DNA of 64,000 nucleotides from Dendrolimus kikuchii (GCA_019925095.2 CM034402.1:7017501-7081500); one strand, 5' to 3'; shown: positions 11,446 to 23,230, counted from the first letter of the stretch. Program-made: numbers and translations. Notes: generated from the letters alone by a model not told the origin.

Positions 11446-11939
11446 GAATGGAAAAATCATGAAAATTTGTTTGTAACTTTAATTAAAATCCCCTTATTGA
11501 TAGTTCTTTATGAAACTAGTGCGGTAAATTGGTTTTTACAAACAAGTAAACGAATGTAAGCACTAGACGAAGTCGCAGGCTTACCATAGTCACGAATTTG
11601 TAAAAACCAACAACCTCACGTGTGTCATACAATAATTTTCAACATATTTGCGAGAAAGAGAAAAAGAGTGAGAGAATATAGAATCTATTAGTAATAAGTA
11701 ATTGCGCCACATGTCTTTTTTAACTGATAGAGCCATACTGGAATCATTACCATGACGCTTTTACAGAATATCGGCGTGAAACGGTTAGCCCTAAGCTAGT
11801 CGTGTTTCGTGCGATGAGTGAGAATTCCGATGGCTCACTTCCACCTCTCCCTACCTCATCTTCACTTCCCATCCCTCTGTTCCAATCCTAAATTTCTATT
11901 TTTCTTCTTAGAATAAATCCTATCCTAAAGACTGGCAAT

Positions 11940-12012
11940 ATGTTAGCTTCACTCCTGGTCTTGCAAGCGTCTATAGGCGACGGTAACCACTTTCCATGAG
12001 ATGGGCCGTGTA
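11940..12012 (+). mobile_element. SINE-B/LINE tail fragment
   Basis: Contains TCTATAGGCGACGGTAACCA followed by CTTTCCATGAGATGGGCCGT, the 3' tail phrase of the SINE-like family that is complete at 37.04 kb. Confidence 0.6.
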
Positions 12013-12343
12013 CCTATTCGCTAGCTTCGCAATAAAGAATGTTCCTCATAAATTTGACATTTGAAATATTCTAGTCGATCATCTTGATATTATATACGTA
12101 ACCAACGTAACTTAAGAATGCACGAGCACGACGCTTCCGTTTTAACATTTCTTAGCAAATGAGGTTTCATTAAACTGGTTTGTTTCGGAGAAAGAATAAA
12201 GACAGCTCCAACGCCTTGGCCTTGACCGAGATCCCGATACCGGGTGCGGCCAGATGTCTGATATTTGTATATGTCAGAGGAATATTGTAAAAACTGTGAC
12301 TTTATAATCTTACTGGTGAGTTATATTTTACTTATTTTCTATA

Positions 12344-12442
12344 CAGGAACCGAGAAAGAATATTAATTCCTGCAGTCAAACGGCCTGTCACAAGAGGCGA
12401 CAAACAGCCCACAACAATGTGGTAGGGCATTGCTATTTCTCA
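12344..12442 (+). mobile_element. SINE-B head fragment
   Basis: Carries the family head: GGAACCGAGAAAGAAT, CCTGTCACAAGAGGCGACAA, GTGGTAGGGCATT. It then diverges, so the shared LINE tail is missing in this copy. Confidence 0.6.
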
Positions 12443-12454
12443 GTCAAATTCAAC

Positions 12455-12790
12455 CGATAAAAAAAAAATTACTCGAAAAATGTGATCCCATTGTCACCTA
12501 GTCAGGATCTGACGAGTGGATCCTAGGGAAATCCCGTGCAACTGTTATTGTAAAGCACCAAGCTCCTACACTCTTCGAAAAGCAAACTTGTATACGCGTG
12601 CCAGTATTAATATAATTTCAATATACGCTTAATATATTATTTCTAAAGCTATTCAACTAAAAAGTACAAAATATATTCGTTTAACAAAAACTGACTTCAA
12701 ACTAAAAAGCAAAAAATAACAACCACAAAATGCACCGACTCTCAAGATGTAGAAAATATGTATTTTTTGCTATTTACATTAAAGTCGACT
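12455..12790 (+). mobile_element. Non-autonomous repeat of the 54.4-kb family
   Basis: Shares ordered blocks with 54.43-54.78 kb: CCATTGTCACC..GTCAGG, AGTGGATCC/AAATCC, GAACGC/ACACTCTTC, ACGCGTGCCAGTATTA, and CTAAAAAGCAAAAA. No coding capacity. Confidence 0.6.
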
Positions 12791-13700
12791 TTTGTTTAAA
12801 AAAAAATATGGCGAAGAATACTTATCGAGACGCGACTGCGACTGCTCATTGATCGAACAAGCCGAACTACGGCAGTGGCCGGTGAGTGTCACAACAGTCC
12901 GTTCACAATGTACCGATAGTTTACAATCTCCATAGATTTACTATAAATTAACGCTTTGTTCAATTATACGGTGGCATAGTAATATATACGGCTGGACAGT
13001 GACAAGTTGGACAGGTCGTGGGGGGCACGCGTGAAATACTTATTGTTATTGCTAATTTAGACATGTCAGGTGCTAAGCACGTTTGCGTGTAATGTAGATA
13101 GTAGCGCGAGTATAACATTTTTAAGATTAGTTCAGTATTTTACTGTCTCACTTGTACTTGATTTCTGAACGTATAAAAAAAGTTTATTAGGGAGGGTCGC
13201 TGTCAGAACCGACCCAATAAATATTTATCTATGGAAGTCTTAACAAGTGTTTTATGCATTATTAATTGTATGCATAAAAGTCATAATACATTTACCGTTA
13301 TCGATGTTATATTAAATAACACTTCATTTTCTTTAGAATCTGCTTTTTGGAATGTCTTACTAATACAGTTTATATCATTTTCAGTTATCCGTCTGCCCAG
13401 TATGTTAGTGTGTATATACATTATATCATCTTTTTACATAGGTGGCTATCTAACGCAAGAATACTTTCATACAACATGAATACATACACAAAATGCTCAG
13501 AGATATTTTAATAATCTTCTTTTATTATTAAAATTTGGTACATAAAAAATTTCAACTCATGATCAATGATTGCCCTAAGTTGGATCGGTTTTTCTCGTTT
13601 TAGGGAAACGGATATCTTCCACCTTTGTCTAAAGTGGAATGGCGAGTTTCACACCACAGTAAAGATGATGTTCAGGTTTCTCCATGTTATTTTGCTTTAC
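12790..13700. other. Intergenic DNA, no gene supported
   Basis: An 82-codon frame at 13231-13479 shows no family signature and lies in AT-rich sequence. I do not call it a gene. Confidence 0.4.
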
Positions 13701-13734
13701 TGTCAGCAATAGCCTAAGCTGCCTAAGCGGTGCA

Positions 13735-13810
13735 GGGGTCCTAGCCATGATTCGAATCCACGTCATTGGAATGAAACACGAGCTAGCCAACTTAGAAGCT
13801 AACGCTCACT
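13735..13810 (-). repeat. tRNA-like SINE head
   Basis: On the minus strand an A-box-like TTGGCTAGCTCGTG (13777-13790) precedes a B box GGATTCGAATC (13749-13759) at tRNA-like spacing. Confidence 0.5.
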
Positions 13811-13819
13811 AGTCAATGT

Positions 13820-13945
13820 ATGACACCCATCAATCCGCCTTAGACAAGTGTGGTGGGTATACCATCCGTTTCCTTTTATAAGGGAAGACTCAAGCCCAGC
13901 AGTGAAACGTTTATCGGCTGATATTGTTATTATATAGTTTTCAAT
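13820..13945 (+). repeat. SINE/LINE tail 'CAGCAGTGAAACG' family
   Basis: Contains AATCCGCCTTAGACAAGTGT, GGTGGGTATACC and AGCCCAGCAGTGAAACGTTT. The same ordered phrases occur at 58.49-58.61 kb, and shorter matches at 16.14, 42.2 and 49.97 kb. Confidence 0.65.
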
Positions 13946-14133
13946 CTGTATTTCTTTACGGTTATGAGTACAATACTCAGCCGAGGTCACCTTCTTCTTA
14001 AGCTGGCTACAAAAAATATCTTAGTAGTTTATAGAGAAAGCAAAAAATATAATTAGTAATAATAAGCAGTATAAGATATATCCAAAATAAACATAAAATA
14101 TGTAATAAAATAAATAGTAATAAGATTAATGTG

Positions 14134-14289
14134 ACAGGTGATGTCAGGAGCCTTAAGAACAGACGAGCGTGCATGACAAGAGTTATGAATGTCAAAGAAG
14201 CAAGTGAGGTGTGTAAGAATAAGCCTAAATGACGCTCTGTTGTTCGTGCCTACCCCGCAAGGGAACTGGCGTGAAGGTATGTATGTATG
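14134..14289 (+). mobile_element. 5'-truncated RTE-like insertion with 13-bp target duplication
   Basis: The 156-bp insert matches the last coding residues and 3' UTR of the 20.1-kb copy and ends in ATGT units. It is flanked by perfect TAAGATTAATGTG at 14121-14133 and 14290-14302. A TGG to TGA change (AAATGACGCTC instead of AAATGGCACTC) breaks the terminal coding part. Confidence 0.9.
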
Positions 14290-14509
14290 TAAGATTAATG
14301 TGTTCCAGTGGGCTAACACCATGTAATAGTTTAAGATGGTGATAAACATAAATGAATAAGATAAGATAGAAATAGTTATGTATAAAAAATTAGATTGTAA
14401 TATGTAATAGAAGATAAGAAAACATGTAAAATAATTATAGGGACCATTGTAATAGATATAAATTGATAATAAAGGAAAAAAGAAAAAGATAAAAAAGAAA
14501 TTTAAAAAA

Positions 14510-14855
14510 AAAACAACTGGAGTACACTATATAAACGATGCAATTGTTTTAGATTTCTTGTCTTTGTTCGGGATTCACGTAAAAACTATTGGGCTGATTT
14601 CAATGCGATGTTCGCTGTTTGACAGCAAATTCTTAAACTTAAAATCTGTGCACTACATTTTATCTCGGGACTCCCACGGGAATTTTCCCGGGAGCGGTTT
14701 GTAATTGTTCGGGTGCATAAAAATTAGCTTACACAGTATTCTCTAAACGGTAGCATAGCTTACTTTCTTTTTTTAAATGCTGCGGGTTTTTGTGTCCCGG
14801 GAATCCCGCGGGAATTTCAAGTCAAGCGGGGACGAAGTCGCGGGCATTTCCTAGT
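14510..14855 (+). mobile_element. Non-autonomous Helitron-like element, family D
   Basis: Aligns in order with 21.46-21.96 kb: TTTTAGATTTCTTG, GGATTCACGTAAAAACTA, TTGACAGCAAATTCTTA, GGAATCCCGCGGGAATTTCA, then GACGAAGTCGCGGGC and a CTAG end followed by T. The CTAG-T terminus after a CGCGGGC block is Helitron-like. Confidence 0.55.
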
Positions 14856-14899
14856 AAAATTATAAAAATACATAAAAAAGAAAAAAGACTTGAGAGGTG

Positions 14900-15480
14900 T
14901 CAAGGGACACCCGGATGGAACGAAGTTCCTTTCGATTAATTAGTGAAGGAATTGTAATAAAATTTTATTTTTTATAAGTTATAATAATATTTTTTTATTA
15001 TTAACAAATATAATGTAATATAAACTTAATCAGTAGGCTCAATTTTAGTAATAATTGGCTTGTGGTAACTGAAGTAGGAAACATATATTTGGGATTCTAT
15101 TTTTTATTATTTATTATGTACAAAAAACCTGTATACACTCAACAAAAATAATCGTCGCGACACCACACTGTTCAATGCGAAATAGAAAGACGAAACGAAA
15201 ATAACTGGCTTGCTTTCTATGAGAGAGAGAGAGACAGATAGAGAAACACGCGCACGCCGCACGGCTTAAAACTATATCAAAAAGTGTCGTTACAACTTTT
15301 GGTCTTAATTTTTTCCGTTTTTTTTTTATTGGACTTGACTTTATGTTGTTGGTCCGAAGACCTTACAACTTTACCGGGGTTTTTGGGGCGAGTGCCTTCG
15401 CGAAGCGATAGCGATATTTTTTCCGTCTAGCCCCCTTTCGCAACGCGCGATAAGGAACTTCGTTCCAAAAAGAAAACCCT
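14900..15480. repeat. Possible inverted-repeat element
   Basis: TGGAACGAAGTTCCTTT at about 14916 recurs inverted as AAGGAACTTCGTTCCA at about 15451. The motif is itself near-palindromic, so the element boundaries are uncertain. The interior has no coding frame; it holds a GA-rich tract near 15220-15250. Confidence 0.35.
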
Positions 15481-15489
15481 GATAAATGG

Positions 15490-16080
15490 TGTTTGTTAGG
15501 AGAAGGAGACAATATAAAAAAGGCTGGCTACGTTACCTCCTTGGACCGCCTTACTGTAACCCGATGTGTGTGTAAAATTTTAAATCCCCCAAGCGTAGAA
15601 AGTAATGAAGGTTACCAAAATGCCATCCAGAATTACAAAAGCAATAATTTGATTACGGTATGTACGATTCATTAAAATATTCAACGAGTCGACATGTCTC
15701 GCCATTAATCGTAAATTAAAGATTGCCAAAATGAAAACAGCCATTCATTTAATATACCAGTTTAATGAAGATTGCATGCATTAAGAATGTACGTGATCGT
15801 ATGTATGTAACATATAAATATAGCTTTTTTCTGTTTGAAGACATAGATATAAAAATTAAGAATAGGCATCTATAAAAATTCGTTACTTTTTTAATATACA
15901 ATTTTACAAGGATTTGCCAAATATTCAGTCTTTGTGAAAACTGTTTACATGTTCACTATTAACATTTACATACATTGCTTAACAATAATATTTATATTTT
16001 CAAGTGCCTTAGAAGCTTTTCAAGGAATATAGTAATTTATGAAGTTTCTATAAAATTTTATAAAATCAAATATATAGGGG
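15490..16080. other. AT-rich intergenic DNA, no gene seen
   Basis: A 60-codon frame at 15493-15675 has no recognisable features and is not called. Confidence 0.4.
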
Positions 16081-16089
16081 TATAGAGAT

Positions 16090-16200
16090 TTGGTACCGCC
16101 ACCCTCATCTTTATAGCGACAACGGTCGACAAAGGTCAGAGTCTGCCCGAGCCCAATAGTGAGAAGTATATGGGCTGATATCACATACGACTGTGGAGTG
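16090..16200 (+). repeat. SINE/LINE tail fragment, 'GCCCAATAGTGAGAAG' type
   Basis: GCCCGAGCCCAATAGTGAGA followed by GGGCTGATATCACA parallels the 13.8-kb and 58.5-kb tails. Strongly diverged. Confidence 0.4.
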
Positions 16201-17235
16201 AGTTTAACATTCGTGTAGATAACATAAAAATATATAGCTGAAGTAGTGCAGTAGAATAACTTAAGACCTGTCAGGTAGGAAGTAGTTACCGTCGTCTATA
16301 GACGCCCAACGTGATGCCGATCTTGAAGGAATTTCAAGCTCTTTTTCAAAACGTCCAAGTCGCAATGCTTTCGGCAAAAATCAGCTGAAAGCTCATTATA
16401 TCCTTAAAGTGCGCAGAAGAAATGTTCTTGAAAACTGTTACGCACTGAACGAAGAGGCTTACTGATTAATTACGTTTTAATACTTTAGATATGGACATTG
16501 GACTTTAATAATTATAACCATTAAATGTTGTAATTACGTATTACATACGACGAAAGAGTTCAAGAGAGCGACCTTCAATTTCCTTGCAAATCAGCAGCCC
16601 CCGGCGGCGGGCCTAAAAATGTCAAATCAGATTTGTCATTAATAAATTTTAACAAAGATTTTCAAGTATTCGTTACACAAGAGTACTCATATATGGCTTA
16701 TGTAAATTTAGTTTGGCAATTTAGTAAATTGGAGCAATAGTTTATAAGTAATGTTTTATGTGTAACGATGTAGTTAAACCGGATTTGATCATACGACAAG
16801 TTCATAAGTTATAAATAAAATTTTTGTGTATGACTTAATAATATGAAATTATAGTGCAACACTGTTTCAATGCCAAGTAGGTGGAAGACCTTAATTAAAT
16901 AATGGACCTTTAAGTACATAATAATTTTGTGTCGATTCCTACATTTACATGGCCGATGTCTTTTCGATTATTTTTGTTTACAACTTGATTTCATTATAAT
17001 AATACAAATCAAAATAAAATTAAATAATTATTTACTGGCTGAATCGTCGTACGATCTCGATTAGTTTATACAGTGCCATAATTTATTCAAATAAATGTCA
17101 AATGATAGGTATAAGAATTTCTAAAATTATTTACATCTAAAAGAGCCGGCGCTAAAACACCATATAAATTAAAATTTATTTTTAAAATAAAAATGACAAT
17201 ACAATTTTCATTATTACGATTTATGTTGTTACCTA
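16200..17235. other. AT-rich intergenic DNA, no gene seen
   Basis: Includes a faint SINE-B-like phrase (ACCGTCGTCTATAGACGCC near 16290). Otherwise unrecognised. Confidence 0.4.
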
Positions 17236-17799
17236 TACATCCCTATTAATACTTATTATAAACGCGACAGTAACTCTTCTGTGTGTCTGTTCCTTTTCCC
17301 GGAAAAACTACTGGACCAATTTGGCTGAAACTAAGTATATATTTATTTTCGATGCCGAGAATGATTATAATACTTTTTATTCCGAAAAATGGGTTAATCT
17401 CCGGGATAAAAATATATTTGTCTCTCTGTTTGTTATCCTTTTATGGAAAGACTATTGGACCGATTTGGCTGAAATTCGGTATATATATAATTTTAATACC
17501 GAGGGTGGCCAAGGGATACTTTTTATCCCGGAAATTAGGATAGGTTTTGTGATTTTGTCCATTTCATCCACTTGGTCCACTTGGTCCACTGGGTCCACTT
17601 GTCTTTTTTGTCATTTTTGACAAGTTTTGTAATGTATGTACTTAGTTTACAAATAGACGGGGGATGGTATAGTTTGCGATATAAAATTAAGTGAATCTTC
17701 CGGGGGCAAATACATAAAATTTAATACAATGTAACCTGTACCCAGGCGGTCTTTAAACAAGAAATACACACCAAAGGTTGACCCGGGGCTTAGCCGCGG

Positions 17800-18370
17800 C
17801 CCCCCATGGGACCTGGAAGCCAGGGTCCTGGCGTCACTGTATGTGTGGCGTAAAGAGGCCCTGGCCAGGGGCACCAGACCCGCGCCTCGCGAGACTGAGG
17901 CGTGCCGGTCGGAGCTCCGCCAGGTAGCCATGGGGGTCTGAGAAGATCGCTTAAGACGCCCCAGCGCGGGCCCCGCCACCATTGAGGCGGTGAGGCCCGT
18001 CCTGCAAGAATGGATTGGACGAAGTCACGGCACCCTGACGTTCAGGCTGACGCAGGTCCTGACGGGGCATGGTTGCTTCGGAAGGTACCTGTGTCGCCTC
18101 GGCCGCGAGGCCACGTCAGGGTGCCATCATTGTGACACGGGCGACGAGGACACGGCGCTGCACACACTCCAGGATTGTCCAGCCTGGACGGAGCAGCGCC
18201 GGGAGCTCGTCGCCCATACCGGATTTGACACCTCGCTCCCGGCCGTGGTACGCACCATGTTTGCGAAGGAGGAGGCGGAACGGGAGCGTGAGCGTAATTC
18301 CCTGCTCCCCTCCCGCCAAAGGAGGACGCGCCGGCGCCGGAGGTCAGATAGTGACCTTCGGCCGCCGTAA
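17800..18370 (+). pseudogene. R1-clade ORF2 C-terminus with one nonsense codon
   Basis: The frame reads PPWDLEARVLASLYVWRKEA and later GHGCFGRYLCRLGRE, with a zinc-knuckle-like CHHC...H...C and a basic C-terminus ending in TAA at about 18370. It is colinear with the element at 1-2397 and very similar residue by residue. A TGA at about 17938-17940 sits where the 1-2397 element has tryptophan, so a single G-to-A change has broken the frame. The reverse transcriptase itself is absent through 5' truncation. Confidence 0.85.
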
Positions 18371-18841
18371 GCGGGCGGCGCGGGTGGGGCCCCTAGGGGT
18401 ATAGGGGTTCTCACTCACCCGCACAGGCCGTCGAGATGAGAGCGCGAGTGTTCCGCGCGCGCTCATCTCTCTTCCCGTGGGGCGTGTTACAGACCGCCCC
18501 ACGCACGGATTAGAACTAGAAGTAGCCAGGGGCCACGTCCCCTGGCATAGGAAGAGGCCCAGTGAGGCGGGCCCACGCCTGCCAGGGCACGCGGAGTTGG
18601 GAAGCCCGCATTCACGTAGCCCTGGCATAAGGCGCAGGACGGAACACCCAGGGGTTTTAGTGGGTATCCCTAACTGGGGCGTGTCAATAGCGTGGCACCG
18701 GTTCTGACCGGGCACGCTAGTGCCACCCCCGATCTGGCGAATCCCACACACTCACACGGGTCGCGAACATCCCCCCAGGCTTCTGTGCCTGTCGCGGCTT
18801 AGTCCTCAAACGGATTTCCCTTGGATAAAAAAAAAAAAAAA
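17800..18841 (+). mobile_element. 5'-truncated R1-clade retrotransposon with 15-bp target duplication
   Basis: The insert holds the ORF2 C-terminus, a 3' UTR of about 470 bp and an A-tail (about 18828-18841). It is flanked by perfect GGGGCTTAGCCGCGG at 17785-17799 and 18842-18856. Its end CGGATTTCCCTTGG before the A-tail matches the tiny insertion at 51166. Confidence 0.92.
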
Positions 18842-18869
18842 GGGGCTTAGCCGCGGGGCAAACTATAGT

Positions 18870-19165
18870 TTATAATAATTATTAGCTGTTTGACTCGATA
18901 TAGTAGTCATGGCGTCATAAGTTTATACGCTCGTAATAATCTAGGTTACGTTTTATAAAAATACTAAAAGTATCTCAGATGATTTGACTGTAAACTACCC
19001 TGTTCTGTTTATACCCAGATTGAATTCATCACTAGTTGCTTAGACTAAATAAGACTCAATAAAATTTTAGTAACACCATACAAAAATATCAAAAAGGTTT
19101 CGTAAAAAGTTGTTGGAAATAGTTTCATATATTTAAGTGTATAGAATGTTAAATGTAAAACTAAC
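18870..19165. other. Intergenic DNA, no gene seen
   Basis: AT-rich spacer between the nested element and the next retrotransposon fragment. Confidence 0.4.
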
Positions 19166-19169
19166 TGGT

Positions 19170-19370
19170 ATTGCATCATGTTTCGCGAGCACTCCAGGGT
19201 CGGAGCGTCGGCTTAACTGGTGACCCGCGACCCTGGCTCGGGTGAATGGGTAAAAACTGCGATAGTTTTAGTGGGTATCCAGTTGTAGCCGGGGGTCCCA
19301 TACTATCTTACCATTATTCCCCGGGCATGCATATGGCATTCCTTCCTCGACAAAAAATAATTTGAAGGGA
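19170..19370 (+). mobile_element. Fragment of an R1-like 3' UTR
   Basis: GC-richer patch with GTTTTAGTGGGTATCC at about 19265, the same phrase as at 18654 in the R1-clade 3' UTR. CTCGACAAAAAATAA at the end may be a decayed A-tail. Confidence 0.45.
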
Positions 19371-19379
19371 CTAAATATT

Positions 19380-20085
19380 TTTTAAGAAATGCTTTGTAAT
19401 CTTTATAAATATAATAAAACTACGTTTTAACTGTTTTAAGCGGGGTAATATATTTCATTTACTATTCCGACGTTTCGGCCACTTTTCAGTGGCCGTGATC
19501 ACGGAAGAATAAGATGTCAAGTGTCAACGAGTATTTTTAAAGTTTTATTAGCCTACTGCCAACTTGTTCATTTTAATTATTTAGTTTTAATTTTGTTTAT
19601 GGTTATTGTTTACTCTATGAGAGCTTAATCTAATTTACCACAGCTTCGCAACATGTTGTGGCTTGAAGACAACCAGCGGCGCAAGAAACTCTTTAGCAAA
19701 CATGGTGCATTTATAAAAGATATTTTTTGTGCAAAAAAAGGGAAACATAATTTAACTAACTCAATTAAGTTTGCACTATAAACCAGGACAAGCCTTGCAC
19801 ATGCTTTCGAGCCTGAATGTTACAAAAAGCAAATCCCTGTTCAGCCATCTTTGAAACCGAACCCTAATAAATAACATACAGAAAATTTTGAAATCCGGTA
19901 TACAATTACATTATCATGAGGACAAAAATGTAATAAGAAATAAAAATACCTAATGATTTCATTACACATTACTTACCATATACTTGCATGAAAGAAATGC
20001 AAAGAATAATTTTTGTGTCAATAAAAATGACATGTCAAATTTGTTAACATTGTATAATCCGTTTAGTACTATGTTATTCTATTAA
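19380..20085. other. AT-rich intergenic DNA, no gene seen
   Basis: A TTTCGGCCACTTTTCAGTGGCCGTGATCACGG stretch near 19472 contains GGCCACTTTTCAGTGGCC, a perfect 7-bp-armed hairpin. Nothing coding is recognised. Confidence 0.4.
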
Positions 20086-20095
20086 TCTATAATAT

Positions 20096-21416
20096 TGAAA
20101 AGAGAAGAGAAGAAAAAATGAAAAGAGAATGAGAGTTGTATCCGATGGATTACTGTGGGATGCACAAGGTGGTTTCAGAAATGGAAGGGGATGTATGGAT
20201 CAAGTTTTCTCTCTCCGCAATATCGTAGAGAAGCAGCTGGCTATGGGCCGGAAGGTTTTCTGCGGTTTTGTGGATCTAGAGAAAGCATTTGACAGGGTTG
20301 TGCGGAAGGACCTCTGGGACATATTGCCCGGATATGGGATTAATGGCCAATTGATGCGTGCTGTGCAGTCCACTTACGAGGGCTGTATGGCATGCGTGCG
20401 AGTGGAAGGCAGCCTGTCGCCCTGGTTTGACGTCAATATTGGCGTCCGCCAGGGCTGCGTGCTGTCGGCTTTGCTGTTCATCCTATATCTGGACGATTGT
20501 CTCCAGAGAATAAGATTGATGGATGTTGGGGTACGGATGAGTGATCTAGTTGTAAGCACCTTGCTTTATGCGGATGATGCCGTGCTTTTAGCCGAATCGC
20601 CATCAGAACTGCAAACACTAGTCACAATGATGAAAGATGACTGTCAGGCGAGAGGCTTACATTTGAATGCGAAGAAAACAAAGGTTATGGTGTTTGAAAG
20701 AGAAGAAACCAGAACGAATGCAAGGATAATGGTCGATGATGTTATGCTGGAGCAAGTGAATGAGTTTGTATATCTTGGATGTGCTTTTAGCAGGGATGGA
20801 AGGTACACCGCTGATATAGAAAGAAGAGTGAATTTGGGGAATAGTTTAAATGGAGCGTTAGGTAAACTTCTAGGCGCTAAGAACCTCAGCCAGAAGGCCC
20901 AGCTCGCCGTACACAACGCCGTGCTGGTACCTACGCTCGCGTATGGAAGCGAGAGTTGGGTATGGAAGAAAGAGCATGAAAGTAGAGTAAACGCGGTCGA
21001 GATGCGAGCACTGCGCAAAATCTGCGGAGTGACGCTCGCGGACCGCGTTCGTAATACCGAAGTAAGAAAGAGAGTTGGTCTGAAAGAGAGTGTCGGGGTG
21101 AAGGTAAGGAAAGGAATGCTCCGGTGGTTCGGGCATGTGGAAAGAATGCATGATGAAAGAATGACTAAACAGATATACAATGCAAAAGTGGATGGATGCA
21201 GAAGTCGTGGAAGGCCACGACACACCTTCCATGATCAAATCGATCGTGTACTAGCAGAAGGTGATGTCAGGAGCCTTAAGAACAGACGAGCTTGCATGAC
21301 AAGAGTTATGAATGTCAAAGAGGCAAGTGAGGTGTGTAAGAATAAGCCTAAATGGCACTCTGTTGTTCGTGCCTACCCCGCAAGGGAACTGGCGTGAAGT
21401 TATGTATGTATGTATG
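20096..21416 (+). mobile_element. RTE-like LINE, 5'-truncated, longest copy of its family here
   Basis: Begins just before the RT domain and ends AACTGGCGTGAAGTT then ATGT units. TATAATAT at 20088-20095 and 21417-21424 may be a short target duplication. The family has shorter copies at 3.8, 14.1, 23.2, 28.8 and 54.8 kb. Confidence 0.85.
20129..21397 (+). CDS. RTE-like LINE reverse transcriptase, N-terminally truncated
   Basis: An open frame of 422 codons. RT core motifs: GGFRNGRGCMDQVFSL, FVDLEKAFDRV, GVRQGCVLSALLF, and catalytic LLYADDAVL at about residues 143-151. Then come LNAKKTKVM, FVYLGCAF and the C-terminal MLRWFGHVERM typical of RTE-like and related LINEs. It ends AYPARELA then TGA. 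The endonuclease and the first RT blocks are missing, so the first ATG is an internal methionine and not a true start. The uninterrupted frame suggests recent insertion. Clade assignment within RTE-like elements is tentative. Confidence 0.85.
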   Translation: MRVVSDGLLWDAQGGFRNGRGCMDQVFSLRNIVEKQLAMGRKVFCGFVDLEKAFDRVVRKDLWDILPGYGINGQLMRAVQSTYEGCMACVRVEGSLSPWFDVNIGVRQGCVLSALLFILYLDDCLQRIRLMDVGVRMSDLVVSTLLYADDAVLLAESPSELQTLVTMMKDDCQARGLHLNAKKTKVMVFEREETRTNARIMVDDVMLEQVNEFVYLGCAFSRDGRYTADIERRVNLGNSLNGALGKLLGAKNLSQKAQLAVHNAVLVPTLAYGSESWVWKKEHESRVNAVEMRALRKICGVTLADRVRNTEVRKRVGLKESVGVKVRKGMLRWFGHVERMHDERMTKQIYNAKVDGCRSRGRPRHTFHDQIDRVLAEGDVRSLKNRRACMTRVMNVKEASEVCKNKPKWHSVVRAYPARELA

Positions 21417-21439
21417 TATAATATGATAAAATTCTAAGC

Positions 21440-21965
21440 ATGCAGTGTCTGTACATTGAAGCTATTTTAAAAAAATCAACTGGAATAGACTATATATACG
21501 ATGGAGAACACGATGCAATTTTTTTAGATTTCTTGCCTGTTTGTCATTATGTCTGTTTGTTCAGGATTCACGTAAAAACTACTGGGCCTATTTCGATGCG
21601 GTTTTCGCTGATCGACAGCACATTCTTAGACTTAAACTTTGCGCTACTTTTTATCCTGGGAATCCCGTGGGAATTTTTCTGGGAATGATTTAAAATAGTC
21701 GGTTAAAAAAAATCCAATTCCAATGTGATTTTTTCACTGATCGATAGAAAATTTTATGTAATAAAATGTGTGATATTTTTATCCCGGGAATCTGCGAGCT
21801 GTTAAAGTTGTTCGGATGTATAAAAATTTGCTTATTCTGACACAGTTTCCACTAAAGGGATAGCTTACATTCTTTTTTTAAATTCTGCGATACTTTGTGT
21901 CCCAGGAATCCCGCGGGAATTTCAAGTCAAGCATGCATGAAGTCGCCGGCAAATTCTTGTAACAA
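21440..21965 (+). mobile_element. Non-autonomous Helitron-like element, family D, longest copy
   Basis: Starts with GTGTCTGTACATTGAAGCTA (shared with 45.65 kb) and runs through the same blocks as the 14.5-kb copy to GAAGTCGCCGGC. The terminal CTAG is mutated. It begins about 20 bp after the RTE tail. Confidence 0.55.
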
Positions 21966-21969
21966 AATT

Positions 21970-23220
21970 TTAATTACATAATAACACCAATCTTTAAATA
22001 TATCTGACAGGCTATTTCGGTTGACTCGTTTTGATACTTGTCTTTTATAATAAAATTTTGCTTGCTTGCTATTTCCAACGAATTTACATACCTAGAGATT
22101 GTCTTTCTTTTCTAATATTAGTCATTATTTTATATTCTTTCAACAGAAATGTTTACAATTTGGATTAATCTAAATTTTAAGCTAAATATCTCGGAACACG
22201 ACACATCAAGATAAATATAAATTTATTACATAGGCTCATTTGTTATCGTTTATATTAATGTCTAAAATCCTATTTATTTGTGAAAATATCAAAATTTATT
22301 TATATTTATTTGGTTAGATTTTTTAAATGCTTACCAGCATCATCATTATGGTGTCATTTCTTGGCTTCTTTCAATATTCCTTGAGGGTTCCACTTCTTTA
22401 CCTTTCTAAATATACATTATACTCTGTAGATTAACAACTTGTCTCCAATATCAAGAAGTTCGTCCGTGGTACTATAATTATTATACATCAATTGAATTGT
22501 CCGCCTATTTACTTGGTGAAATATCGTATCATGACTGCGTGATAAGTAAAATTGATCTTTATATTCCTACCCAGTACACCAAAAAAGACAGTGTTAAATT
22601 ACGGTTTGAGACTTAGTGTTTTCTACTACAACCAAATTATCACAGATTTCTAGTTAGAAAATGCATACAAAATATTCAAAAACGGTTACAAATATCAAAA
22701 TTGTTATGTTCCTTAAATGAGATGGCGGTGGATAACGTCATGAATGAAATAACTAGCTTTTAGATATCGCAACTACTGTTTTAATGTTATTATTCAATTG
22801 ACTAATTAAAAGCTTAATGTATATTTTTCATTGAGAATATATGTGTTTGATAAAAATATACTATCTTGCATAATATTTCCATTATTGTAGGTATGGGATT
22901 TAGCGTGTTAACGATTACGCTCATGTTGACTTACCAAATGATTGAACACATGAGTTGATATAAGCAGTTATATAAAATTAATAAATAAAAATTATGTCAA
23001 ATAATGGAGTGATTTACATAGAAACCATATTCAATCTTAAAACAACTTTTTTTTAAATTTACAGTAAAATGCTTCTCAGGTACATACAGAACGCAGATTA
23101 TTAAGTGACCTGTCAGGGAGACTAGCATAAATGTGTGAACATTGTCACTCAATAATGATTTGGCGACGTGTCAAATTTTTATCAATAGAATTAAAATTTC
23201 ACGCTCGCCTTGTTCCATCG
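21970..23220. other. AT-rich intergenic DNA, no gene seen
   Basis: No frame, repeat copy or RNA gene recognised. Confidence 0.4.
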
Positions 23221-23230
23221 CAATAGTTAC

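Larger units (their letters stand above)
17240..18868 (+). mobile_element. Helitron-like element split by an R1-clade insertion
   Basis: The left part starts TC at 17240 with TTATAAACGCGACAGTAACT and continues with two repeats of GACCGATTTGGCTGAAAT type. It runs to GGTTGACCCGGGGC near 17790. The right part resumes with GGGGCAAACTATAG after the R1 copy. Removing the 1042-bp insert and one 15-bp duplication restores one continuous GC-rich 3' end. The same family is at 2.85-3.65 kb on the other strand. Confidence 0.6.

Noticed and set aside
20374..21238. Minus-strand frames of 61-193 codons opposite the RTE-like RT
   Set aside because: Antisense shadows of the RT coding sequence with no motif of their own.
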